From Petrolisthes cinctipes (Eukaryota > Arthropoda > Malacostraca > Decapoda > Porcellanidae), in contig JAWQEG010000501.1 in NCBI GenBank assembly GCA_033782935.1, positions 1,197,001 to 1,261,000 on the forward strand: a stretch of 64,000 nt of DNA, in the 5' to 3' direction. Shown here piece by piece: positions 19,624 to 29,291 of this stretch. The number at the start of each line of letters is the position of its first letter. The first letter of the stretch is position 1. The translations under genes were made by a program, and so were the position numbers. Under the pieces are notes generated by a model, which was not told the DNA's origin, did not search any database, and worked only from the letters and a program-made list of their open reading frames with translations.

Positions 19624-19880
19624 GACCAGACCAGCTTGCAAGAGTCAATGCGGTACTGGCAAAATATTCACGTGTGTTCTCTGACAGGCCGGCTGTTGCT
19701 AACGTAGCCTGTCATGAGATACAGCTTACGAGCGACACACCAGTGAGGGTGAAACCATATCCTATTCCTGTACGGCTGATTGATACAGTACGTAAGGAAA
19801 TTAATGACATGGAAGCAGTTGGTATCATGCGAAGATCGACCGGCAGAAGTATCCTCCGGGTCAAATTACTCGTTAATTAG
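19548..19880 (+). pseudogene. N-terminal end of a Gypsy reverse transcriptase, core missing
   Basis: Frame -1 to Pol opens at 19548, and a GTG or other non-ATG codon would be needed for an independent start. It reads through KYSRVFSDRP, a CHEIQLTSD motif, PVRVKPYPIP and EINDMEAVGIMRRSTG. This is the start of the Gypsy RT fingers, normally followed by SP(W/Y)xSP and the DFRxLN motif. Here the frame ends within 20 residues and no YxDD box follows before the right LTR. Expression would need a -1 frameshift in the overlap 19548-19620, where I see no clear slippery heptamer. It shows that RT followed integrase in the parent element. Confidence 0.75.
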
Positions 19881-20589
19881 TGTTAACCGAGTAAATATTC
19901 ATGCGTAGATCGACTGGCAGAAGTATCCTCCGGGTCGAATTGCTCGTAAATTGTTACCTCTCCGAGCGCAACGAGCACGAGTCTTATGCGACTCAGATCA
20001 AGGGGGTTCCTAGAGTTGAAAAAAAAATCCGATATTATTATTGCAGTATTTTGTGTAACCTTATCCAAGACACAGATGCTAGCGGTTTACTCTGATCCAA
20101 GGCTCGGATAATTTACTAACAATATATTGCCTTCCAGAATTATTATTGCAGTATTTTGTGTAACCTTATCCAAGACACAGATTCTAGCGGTTTACTCTGA
20201 TCCAAGACTCGGATAATTCACTAATATATGTATTGCCTTCCAGAGATATTGTTGCATTTCCTACATATTATGTAACAAATACACAATGCATTACATACAC
20301 CACACTTATATATTGCTTAAATGTGTACAAATTGTACTGAGCAGAAATTACCAGGTACATTCATTCTTGTCTCGGAGTTTCTTCCTAAGATTGAAAAGCT
20401 AAAGTAACTGTTGGGAGTTTTCCACTCATTGGCAAAAATGAACACGTAACTGGTGATAGTAATTGACACATACAAGAATAAGTGAAGTGTGGATGAATTG
20501 TATTGTAAAGTTATACATGCAAGGGCGTCGTTACCACTTCACGAATCTATTAAACATTGCATAGAGCAATGTCTCTTTGTGTGGGCGAA
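19881..20589 (+). other. Degenerate segment replacing RT/RNase H
   Basis: No coding sequence. Two pairs of direct duplications (about 45 and 94 bases) suggest repeated slippage or patch repair. No strong polypurine tract is visible just before the right LTR (gtgggcgaa). Confidence 0.5.
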
Positions 20590-21804
20590 TGTCACGAGTC
20601 AGACATAATACTCGTGACGTAATTTGAATTACAGAGAGTTGGAAAATTCCACACTGGTGTCAATATAGAATGTTCTAGAGAAGGTTCTGGAATATTCCAT
20701 TCATGAGACAAAGGAGACAGGAGTGGGTTAAGTTGTGGGTGCAGCTAGTTAATCCGCAGGTACCGGATTAGTAGCCAAAATTAGAAAAAGGGAAAAAGGG
20801 TCATGGTTCAACTGAATTTGCCACATTCAGTCATATAGGTGTTCGTACATTAATTACAATTTGTATTAATAATTATGCTACCTGGGTAACTTATGGTATT
20901 GTAAATGATCGTGAAGTGGAGGGGAATTATCGGGAATTATTAGCACGCCATAGGTAAATTGCAATTGCATGTATAACTCAGGAATAAGTGGGTACAATGT
21001 AAATCGTAGCCAGTTAGGAAAAACGAACACAGATAGGAGGAGGAGTCAGTAGAAATTTTGAAATTTCAGCCTCCAGTTAAGGAGGAAGAATTGGGGTCAG
21101 TTGGAACAGGACACACTCGAAGGAAGGAACACACTCGTATCGTCAGCTTCCCTTACCTAGATCAATCCTCCACGTGTGCAGTGGGGAGTGATCAACGTAA
21201 ACGCCGAATTCGTTGTATATTACGCGATTCACAAGGCTTTACAGTTGTATACTGACTAGTTGCATTGACGCTGGTTCAGTAACTGAATTAAGGAGGGGGA
21301 GCTGATTCTTTGAAGAAAATTACGAGTGTGTTGTGAGACTCTAAAGTGTGAGACATTAGAAAAATATTCCAACTTGCGTAACAATTGATAGAATTACTAC
21401 AGTGTTAACGTAAGCTAGACTATCGTCACGCGAGCGAGAGCGAGAGGTAACGAGAGCGAGTAGCTAGTTAGCGTTGCGTGAGCGTGAGTTGTGTGTGTGT
21501 GTGTGTGAAATTTAATTATTCATGTTGGCATACTGGAGTTGAATAAATATAGAAATTTGCAATTGGTTGTTTGAATACACCAGTAGATTTGTTATCTATA
21601 TAAATACACATATATCGGGAAGAACCCCTTAACATAAAAATTTATTATGTGTATGGTGGATGGGGCCTAAAACGGGGAATTAAATCCCCGACTTTTTGTT
21701 CTTCGCTGCAGCCAACCAACGAGATCATAAATTAACAGGGCAAGGTAAGTTGTAATTGTCATATTATAAATTACATTATCTATCATTCTCACATCACCGT
21801 CACA
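20590..21804 (+). repeat. Right LTR
   Basis: 1215 bases, the same length as the left LTR and almost identical to it, followed by the target duplication atgat. Confidence 0.92.
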
Positions 21805-21809
21805 ATGAT

Positions 21810-22195
21810 AAGTTGAGGGAATGAGGAAGAGAAGGAGGAAGGGAACAAGAGAGACAGATGAGGATGGAGGGCGCATGTTATTAGGAAGAGAGGGGATGGA
21901 GGGAGCAATGGAGAGAAAGAGGGGGTGGGAGGGAGCAGTGGAGAGAAGGAGGGGGGAGAGAGGGGGCAGTGGAGAGAAAGAAGGGGTTGGGATGGAGCAG
22001 TGGAGAGAAAAAGGGTGAAGGGAGGGAGCAGTGGAGATAAAGAGAGGGAGAGAGGGGGCAGTGGAGAGAGAGTGAGGTGGGAGGGGGCAGTGGAGAGAAA
22101 GAGTGAGGTGGGAGGGAACAGTAGAGAGAAAGAGGGGGGAGGAATGTGGGAGGGGGAGCTAAAGAAGGGAAAGAAAGATGGAGGGGGACCAGTTC
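21810..22195. repeat. GA-rich minisatellite
   Basis: Imperfect units of about 30 bases around ggagcagtggagagaaagag. The same kind of sequence ends just before the left LTR, marking it as the insertion target. Confidence 0.75.
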
Positions 22196-22200
22196 TCTTA

Positions 22201-23438
22201 GGGCCGATTCCACAGTCGTCAATATTTGTTTGCGAGCCAACAAACGAAAACCTTTGGTAACGTGTCCGATTCCACAGTCGTTTTTCGGGACCCAGTTTGT
22301 TCGGGATCCAACCAAAATCATAAGCATTATTGGAACTTTGGTGATGGATCTTTGGTGAAGGGTATACTTGCCCAACCGAGCTAACTAATTATATATCATT
22401 GAAAATATTTATATTATTTGCATACCAAATGATTATTTTTCATTGTATAATGCATGTCTATTGTTTTCTATAGAAGGCATCCAGAAACAAGAAAAAACAG
22501 CAAGTTGTATTATTTTTACGATAATCTTGCTGATCTCAGTAAATTCAAGTCTGTCGTCTGCTGCGCTTCAACCAGTGTTGCCAAGTATGGGAAAGTTTCC
22601 CTAGACATGAAGAATTAGAGGTAGCAATGGGGAAATTATATTAAGGTTATTGAAAAATAAATGGAGAAATTTCTACAAGACGAAATATACGACTATCTTC
22701 AAGAGTAAACCGGAAATTTTTGAGGTAAAAAGGGAAAATCTGATGTTGAAGTTGGGGAAATTTCGTCAAGCAGACCTGGCAACACTGGCTTCAACTCGGC
22801 TAAAAGCATCACAGCACTTCATTATTTTACATCTATTGTTCTTCCCACACGTTACTCCAAATTCATTATAGATAAGCCTGTGAAACATTTATTATGGTAT
22901 AACCTTATGCAAGTACTTAGAACTGAGTAGAGGGAACTAATTATAACTCAAATTTACACTAGTGTAGACACGTCCAAGAACAACAGTTTGTATGATCTTT
23001 TTAATCATATTACCCGCTATGACAGCAGACAAATGTATCATTAAAACATTAATTATGTATTTGAAATATATTAAACATCAGTATTTCTCAAGTTTTATGT
23101 TAGTGAAAATTAACTGCTGATAAGTTAGAGCAGCAGGAGCCTTGTCACGAGGAGAAATTGTGGTGGTCAACTCGTCATGTGTTCTCTCTTCCAAGTTTCT
23201 TCTGCTCACAGGTGACAGTTCATATTTCGGTGCCAGTTTGTTATAGTTATATGGCCAATATCCACCATTCAGGTGTACCAACCCTTCCGGGGATTTGTTT
23301 GCGCGGCCACCAAGTTTGTTGGCTCGCAAACCAAAGATCAGACGACTGTGGAATTGGAAAGGCTTATTGGTAAAGGGTCTCACCATGTTCGGGATGGTAT
23401 TTGTTCGGGCTGTAACAAATCGACTGTGGAATCGGCCC
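22201..23438. mobile_element. Non-autonomous PIF/Harbinger-like element
   Basis: 1238 bases with inverted ends gggccgattccacagtcg... / ...cgactgtggaatcggccc and a 3-base TTA duplication on both sides (22198-22200, 23439-23441). TTA targets and GGGC-type ends are typical of Harbinger. Subterminal inverted stretches include the tttgcgagccaacaa motif at 22230 and its inverse near 23320. No transposase was recognised; a 124-codon minus-strand frame at 23078-23452 has no family features. Confidence 0.8.
22573..22787. mobile_element. hAT-type MITE nested in the Harbinger-like element
   Basis: 215 bases with ends cagtgttgccaag... / ...ctggcaacactg and a perfect 8-base duplication gcttcaac (22565-22572, 22788-22795). 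The terminal sequence resembles the MITE at 13085-13284. The interior is AT-rich with recurring gg(g)gaaattt. Confidence 0.88.
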
Positions 23439-23441
23439 TTA

Positions 23442-23690
23442 ATCTTTAACACATGAAAGTGACATTAAAGTAAATAGTTTGACAGAATGAAGGGATAAAG
23501 CACACTAATTATAGAATATCGCCACAATGTAAGTAAGTAGCTACAGATATATATCGCCTTATTCATGTGAAGGGAAAGTGAAGAGGGGGAACAGAAGGAT
23601 ATCATACATCTGGACATGTGAGTCAGTGTTACCAGATGAATTCTGGTTGAAGCAAAACAGAGGTTGGTACGAATACTTGTGGCCAATAGT
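23442..23690. other. Intergenic; inverse copy of an interspersed repeat
   Basis: 23575-23690 matches the inverse of about 10945-11050. The rest shows nothing recognisable. Confidence 0.55.
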
Positions 23691-23995
23691 ACATAGAGGT
23701 GAGTGTATGACTTATACTAACCAACAATAACCCTTATTGTAGAGGGACATAGAGGTGAGTGTATGACTTATACTAACCAACAATAACCCTTATTGTAGAG
23801 GGACATAGAGGTGAGTGTATGACTTATACTAACCAACAATAACCCTTATTGTAGAGGGACATAGAGGTGAGTGTATGACTTATACTAACCAACAATAACC
23901 CTTATTGTAGAGGGACATAGAGGTGAGTGTATGACTTATACTAACCAACAATAACCCTTATTGTAGAGGGACATAGAGGTGAGTATATGGCCACA
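23691..23995 (+). repeat. 56-bp tandem array of intron-like units
   Basis: Five complete units and one partial, starting at donors 23699, 23755, 23811, 23867, 23923 and 23979. Each unit is a 44-base block starting GTGAGT, containing TACTAAC and ending TTATTGTAG, plus 12 bases (agggacatagag). The copies are identical by eye until the last. Confidence 0.9.
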
Positions 23996-24060
23996 AGGAC
24001 ACTTGTGACTTTTCAAGGTCAAGGTTATGAAGGAAGGAAATTCCCATAACACCAAACTTT

Positions 24061-24192
24061 TGTTGGTGCTTCATATCAGTACCAGTATATAATTAACACA
24101 ACACCTCAGAGTATAACACTTTGTTGGTGCTTCATATCAGTACCAGTATATAATTAACTCAACACCTCAGAGTATAACTCTTTGTTGGTGCT
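24061..24192. repeat. 61-bp minisatellite, first segment
   Basis: Two units of tgttggtgcttcatatcag..., period 61 bases. The same array resumes at 25149 and at 30882, after two insertions. Confidence 0.85.
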
Positions 24193-25148
24193 TGTCACAG
24201 ATTCATGACACACACCCCTTTCCTCCACCCACGTTCTCGAAAGTGATCAAACATACTGTCTGTTCTCAAATAGATTTATTTATAAAAAGTCTTAACCCAA
24301 ACCAGATACTCTTATACCTTGAACATAATCATAACAATGGCTACATAATTCTACCTTAACAAACGAATACAATGTAACTATTTTATCCTACCTTAAATTA
24401 TTAGCAACATGTAGCTACTTACTCGTACCTTAAATTACCAACAAACATATATGCTTAATCCTACCTTGCAATTATTGGCAAAATGTAAATAATCATACCT
24501 TAGATTAATAACAAAATGTAAATAGTTAATCACACCTTAAATTAATAACAAAATGTAACTACTTAATCATACCCTAAATTAATAACAAAATATAAATACT
24601 TAATCATACCTTAAATTAATAGCAACATGTAAATACTTAATCATACCTCAAATTAATAGCAACATGTAAATACTTAATCATACCTTAATAACAAACGAGG
24701 AGAGCCGGCTGACCCACGAACCTGGTACGGCGGTAGTGCAACAAAACCAATCACTGAACACCTACTTGCCCTGCCCGCTCTGTCCCTCTCCAGCCCCACC
24801 ACCCTGTACAGCTACTGCAACACCACAGCGACTTAAGACACTTCCCCTATACCCACTCACTATACGGGGATTCACTTCACAACAGCTACTGTACGATATC
24901 ACACTGAGGCCAGCACGGGTAGGGCACAGGAGGACTACACTTAGCACCAACCGTCCAGTCCGGGTGTCAGACCGACTCTAACCTCTTCTCGCTTGCTTTC
25001 CACACATCGGTTCTCATTTCCCCAATAGACAGTACAACAGCTCGACACAGCATTACATTACCAACAATGAACCTATCTCGAAAACCCTAGCGAATCCCTC
25101 AACTTGACTTTACCTCCCTTACGAACCATATTGTCAATTTTCTTGACA
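24193..25148. mobile_element. Solo LTR
   Basis: 956 bases that start TGTCACAG and end TTGACA (TG...CA), flanked by a 5-base duplication gtgct (24188-24192, 25149-25153) and interrupting the 61-bp array. A small imperfect array of about 37-40 bases (cttaaattaataacaaaatgtaaatacttaatcata) fills about 24350-24690. There are no internal element genes. It is best read as the LTR left after recombination between two LTRs. The orientation is not certain. Confidence 0.72.
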
Positions 25149-25202
25149 GTGCTTCATATCAGTACCAGTATATAATTAACACAACACCTCAGAGTATAAC
25201 AC

Positions 25203-25205
<3 letters not shown>
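25149..25205. repeat. 61-bp minisatellite, middle segment
   Basis: One unit between the solo LTR and the poly-T of the LINE. Its end (gagtataacacttt) is repeated at 30882-30895 as the LINE target duplication. Confidence 0.8.
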
Positions 25206-25233
<28 letters not shown>

Positions 25234-25409
25234 CATTGCGCCGTAGCGTCAGTCAATAGGCAGACAACAGTACACAAGGGTAGGCGGGACTCACAAGAAC
25301 CCAATGACCACACACACACACAAGCACACACACATGCGCACACACACACACATCACGAAAACATAACAGAATGAAGCACAAGCATACAGACAAATATTTA
25401 CATCATGAC

Positions 25410-28400
25410 CTACTTAAATCCACCAAAACGAGGGTGGCGCACCAGAAGTTCCTCCAGAACCTGATGGTTCAGCAGGTGTCGAGAAACCACATCAAGTGGC
25501 AGGCCCTGGGGCAGCAAGTGTCGGACAGTGGGGCAGGCTAGGCAATAGTGCTCTATAGTGTTAGCACGAGGCGCTCGACACAAGCGACACTCAGTGAAGG
25601 GAGGCTCACCCTGCATCCCAGCAACCTGCCACGGTGGCCGGTAACCAAGCCTCAAACGAGCAGAGACTACATTGTGCCTCCGAACCATGAGGCCTCGACG
25701 ACGGTAGGAATATTTGTGACGGCATACAGACTCGTAATGGGTGATGGAGATGCTGAAGGGCCTCTCTGCATCCCTGCGTCGCCGTACAGAAAGGAGAGTG
25801 GCGGAGCGGACTTTAGAGAGGTAACATGTCAGGGAGAGAGGACGTCCAGCACCACGAGGAGGCAGATGGCAGGCTTCCTTTGCGAGTCTGTCAACTGTAC
25901 CATTGTGATGTAAACCTACATGGGATGGCACCCATAAAAATTTGACAGTCAATTTACGATGACGCAATAAGGCCAAAAACGATAAAATCTGCTGAACAAC
26001 AGTAGAGTGTGTGGGCTGAACACTAGAGAGGGAATGAAGGGCAGGTTTGGAGTCACAAAAAATGGCAGCATTCACTCCACGTTGACAAACAACACTAACA
26101 GCATCCAGAATGGCATACAGTTCACACAATGTTGAGCTAGAGTGGTTACAGAGACGACGGCCAACCCAGCCCCCTGGAGGTGACTCCAGGTCAGGCGAGA
26201 AAACAGCACAACCTGCTGCACCATCCACCTGCAATGAGCCATCAGTGTAGAGGCAGTATGGATCTGTGATGGAGGAAGTCACTGTTTCTATGTGTTCTAG
26301 AGCCAACTGCCGCTGTAGAGAAGGCAGCTCCGACTTGGAAGTAGGTGTAAAGCTCACATCAGGTGTTGGTAGCATCCATGGAGGGGGCCCTGGGGGTACG
26401 TCTGCAACCATTATATCTATATTAAGACCACGGAGCACAGAGGAAACAGACCTTATAAGAGTACGTCCAGCAGGCAGTATGGGAGGGACCGGGTAGTTTG
26501 GTCTAAGAGAAGTCCTGATTAACTGAGAGTAATGGGGTGAAAGATGTGCGAAATGGAGGCACTTGACAGTGAAGCCAGTAACATTACAATAAATTCTCTC
26601 GATTAATGGGGGAAGACGCAACTCACGCTGCATGTTCACTATCCTGGTCGACATTGGACAGCCGAGAATTATTCTCATTGCTCTATTCTGAAATTTTTCT
26701 AAAGTTTCCAGAGTAGCCCTGGGAAGTTGAATCAAAGCAGGGGAGAGGTAATCAACAACTGAACGGATAAAAGCAATATAGATGGTTCTGGCTACTGGGA
26801 TGGAGATGCCCGAGGAGTTGTTAGATAGCCATTGAAGTGGTGTAAGTCGGCGCTGGAGACGACCCAATAAGTCCTGGACAATGGGATGGTCTTGAGGTCT
26901 GGCAGGGACAATCGGCCAAATATTGACTGGCGCACCCAGGTAGCAGTACTGGGAACACATGGGAATGACAGTCCCTCCAATGGTGAACACTGGCTGAGCT
27001 TGAGGAAGGCGGCAGGTGAATATTCTGCTCTTATCTGGGGAGACAATAATGCCACAGTGAGAGGAGACCACAGAGAAGGAGTCAAGAAACCGCTGGAGAT
27101 CCCTTGGTGAGGTAGAATGAACACAGATATCATCAGCATAGCATGTAATTGTAGTTCCAGGTATATCAGGGAGAGAAGTGAGAAACCGATGCATCAGAAT
27201 ATTAAATAACAATGGGCTGAGAACACCACCTTGAGGCGTACCAAGATGAAAACTGCGCAAAGGACTGAGTGCACCACTGAAAAACACATGGGAGGTCCTG
27301 TTACTCAGGTAGCCCCGAATCCACCGTAGTAGATTACCCTTTATCCCAAAGTCAACCAGTTGATCCAAAATGACGTCTCTATTAGCAACATCGAAGGCAC
27401 TTCGAAGGTCAATGAAGGCCACCACACTGTCCCTGGAAAGGCGAGAGTACAGGTCGACTAGGCAGTGATGTGTGCTCCGCTGGGGAAGGAAACCAAACAG
27501 CCATGGAGAGAGGCGATCCTGCAGTCTGTACATGAGACGATTGAGTAAGATTCTCTCCATAACCTTACAGAAACAGGAAGTAAGGGAAATAGGCCTGAAC
27601 TTCGCAGTGCCGGGCTTAGGGATGGGTATTATTGTGCTGCTGGTCCAGGCTCGTGGTACACAACCGTCACGAAGACAAAGATTGTACAGTCGAAGTAGAG
27701 GGTTCCCAGAAACTTGTTGAAGTAGACGCAGCACAGCATAAGTAATACCATCATCACCAGGGGAAGAAGCTTTACCCCAAGAGAGAGCACGGCGCAACTC
27801 CTCCTCAGTTATCTCCTCTGCATCATCGTCATCATCTTGTAACAGAGCAGACATTAGACGTAGCCGATGGAGAGCAGCACGGGAAGCGAGTGCATCTTGT
27901 ATGTGGATGGGTAGACTGGCTTGGGTAGATTGTTCTGACCAGGCATCGACAAGTTGTTTGGCATAGTCGGCAGGAGTGTGATGACGAGCAGTGGCCGGTG
28001 TCTTTTTAACAACCCGACGGATGAGGTGCCACATAGAAGCCACACTTGTTTGCTGGTTGATGCTGTCCGTGAACCGCTGCCAAGACTCAGTGTGAGCACA
28101 ATCCTGCAGGGCAACTAAAGCGTCCCTAGACATCTGGTAACGATGGAGTAGGTCAGGGGTTGGGTTGGCTTGAAACAATAGGCCATCACGTTCAGCATCC
28201 TCCTTTGCCTCCTGTATACGTGCATCCAGCGTCCAGGAGTGGGCAGTATGGCGATGCTGGAGGTGTGGCCGGGAGACGTATAGCCTATAAAAGTCATGAG
28301 TAGCAGATACAAGATCAGAGTACAACTGTTCAGCTGATGATATGTCAAATGTAGGGAATACATGGGTCATAAATAAGATGTAAGTCGGGCAATATTTAGG

Positions 28401-29291
28401 GGGCACAGCAATACGCAAACGAGTGGCTGAAGCACCCGACCCAGCAGTTAGAGAATAATGAAACCGAAGAGCAATGTGATCAGAGAATAAGTCTGGCACA
28501 GAGGAGCACTGGACCTGAGATGCTATCAGGCCAGACGAGAGGATGTAATCCAGAGTACCTCCCCGGCAATGAGTGGCACCGCCAGTGTCCCAGTGTGTCA
28601 GATGATGCTTGCGGATGTATGAAAGGAGACGAACACCATTACGATTAATAGAGCCAGTACCATCACCCAAATCAGAATGCCGAGCATTAAAATCTCCCAT
28701 ATACACCATACCACGCACTGTTGGAGAAGGAAGAGCCTCAAGAGTGAGTCTAGCTGGGGCAGAATAGACATTACATAGTTGGAGTACTCCATTCCCAGGT
28801 AGAACCTCAAATAGCTGAAAGGTCATGTCAGGATCAGTGGAGGTACGGAGAAGGCGATGTGGCAAGGAGCTATGTATGTAAGTCAGGAGACCATTCCTTA
28901 CCAGATGAACATATGGCACATAACCTGAGAGAGGAGGAGCTTGCCCAGCAGCGAGCGGCCGTCCTGGAAATGCTTCCTGGAGAAAAATAACACTGGGATG
29001 ATGACGAAAAACATAGGCCTTGAGTTGAGTGAGCTTAGCATAACTGGTGATACCACATACATTCCAGGAGATGACATCCAGCCGGCAATCACTAGCGAAC
29101 TCTGTATTTGGAGGTAGAAGTCCGGTGAGTGGGGGCAGATGAGCGACCTGGAGAAGATGGACCAGGAGAAGGGACTGACTCGAAAAGCTTTTCAAGGCGA
29201 GATGCAACAGTATCCATCTTTTCGGTAAGGGTAGTGACAGTTGAGATGATGGCCTGCTGAGCCTCGACCAAGGTGGAGAGTTTGGAGTCAT
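25410..29291 (-). CDS. LINE ORF2: endonuclease, reverse transcriptase, RNase H
   Basis: The conserved protein starts near 29111 (TEFASDCRLDVISWNVCG); the frame is open much further into ORF1. The start given is an in-frame ATG at 29291. No ATG lies between 29111 and the endonuclease core, so the real start or a coupling to ORF1 is uncertain. Domains in order: apurinic endonuclease (FLQEAFPG, YMGDFNARHSDLG, LDYIL, SDHIALRF), reverse transcriptase (SSPGDDGITY, IPIPKPG, FRPISLTSC, FIDLRSAFD, GTPQGGVLSP, and CYADDI near 27129-27146), RNase H (YTDGSLQVDG near 26235, CELYAI, CDSKPAL, WVPSHVG) and a C-terminal C-x2-C-x8-H-x4-C finger near 25545-25590. The protein nicks target DNA and copies the LINE RNA onto the nick. 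The frame is intact. Confidence 0.88.
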   Translation of the reverse strand: MTPNSPPWSRLSRPSSQLSLPLPKRWILLHLALKSFSSQSLLLVHLLQVAHLPPLTGLLPPNTEFASDCRLDVISWNVCGITSYAKLTQLKAYVFRHHPSVIFLQEAFPGRPLAAGQAPPLSGYVPYVHLVRNGLLTYIHSSLPHRLLRTSTDPDMTFQLFEVLPGNGVLQLCNVYSAPARLTLEALPSPTVRGMVYMGDFNARHSDLGDGTGSINRNGVRLLSYIRKHHLTHWDTGGATHCRGGTLDYILSSGLIASQVQCSSVPDLFSDHIALRFHYSLTAGSGASATRLRIAVPPKYCPTYILFMTHVFPTFDISSAEQLYSDLVSATHDFYRLYVSRPHLQHRHTAHSWTLDARIQEAKEDAERDGLLFQANPTPDLLHRYQMSRDALVALQDCAHTESWQRFTDSINQQTSVASMWHLIRRVVKKTPATARHHTPADYAKQLVDAWSEQSTQASLPIHIQDALASRAALHRLRLMSALLQDDDDDAEEITEEELRRALSWGKASSPGDDGITYAVLRLLQQVSGNPLLRLYNLCLRDGCVPRAWTSSTIIPIPKPGTAKFRPISLTSCFCKVMERILLNRLMYRLQDRLSPWLFGFLPQRSTHHCLVDLYSRLSRDSVVAFIDLRSAFDVANRDVILDQLVDFGIKGNLLRWIRGYLSNRTSHVFFSGALSPLRSFHLGTPQGGVLSPLLFNILMHRFLTSLPDIPGTTITCYADDICVHSTSPRDLQRFLDSFSVVSSHCGIIVSPDKSRIFTCRLPQAQPVFTIGGTVIPMCSQYCYLGAPVNIWPIVPARPQDHPIVQDLLGRLQRRLTPLQWLSNNSSGISIPVARTIYIAFIRSVVDYLSPALIQLPRATLETLEKFQNRAMRIILGCPMSTRIVNMQRELRLPPLIERIYCNVTGFTVKCLHFAHLSPHYSQLIRTSLRPNYPVPPILPAGRTLIRSVSSVLRGLNIDIMVADVPPGPPPWMLPTPDVSFTPTSKSELPSLQRQLALEHIETVTSSITDPYCLYTDGSLQVDGAAGCAVFSPDLESPPGGWVGRRLCNHSSSTLCELYAILDAVSVVCQRGVNAAIFCDSKPALHSLSSVQPTHSTVVQQILSFLALLRHRKLTVKFLWVPSHVGLHHNGTVDRLAKEACHLPPRGAGRPLSLTCYLSKVRSATLLSVRRRRDAERPFSISITHYESVCRHKYSYRRRGLMVRRHNVVSARLRLGYRPPWQVAGMQGEPPFTECRLCRAPRANTIEHYCLACPTVRHLLPQGLPLDVVSRHLLNHQVLEELLVRHPRFGGFK

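Larger units (their letters stand above)
15258..21804 (+). mobile_element. Gypsy-type LTR retrotransposon with order PR-INT-RT, RT core missing
   Basis: A 6547-base element bounded by two 1215-base LTRs and a perfect 5-base duplication atgat (15253-15257, 21805-21809). Inside are a primer binding site, Gag, a UGA codon, protease and integrase, then only the N-terminal end of reverse transcriptase. Integrase ahead of RT is unlike most Gypsy elements and like the Gmr1 group. The RT catalytic core and RNase H are absent; 19881-20589 is noncoding and holds small duplications (19810-19855 with 19900-19945; about 20034-20125 with 20135-20228). The two LTRs differ at about five positions, so the copy inserted recently. 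It must have been moved by enzymes supplied from another element. Confidence 0.88.

Noticed and set aside
21821..22375. Frames on both strands in the GA-rich block
   Set aside because: Translations are low-complexity Arg/Glu/Gly or Pro/Ser/Leu from the minisatellite.
23691..23995. CRISPR-like reading of the regular tandem arrays (also 32736-33085 and 35565-35790)
   Set aside because: The units are contiguous with no unique spacers, and the genome is eukaryotic. They are minisatellites.
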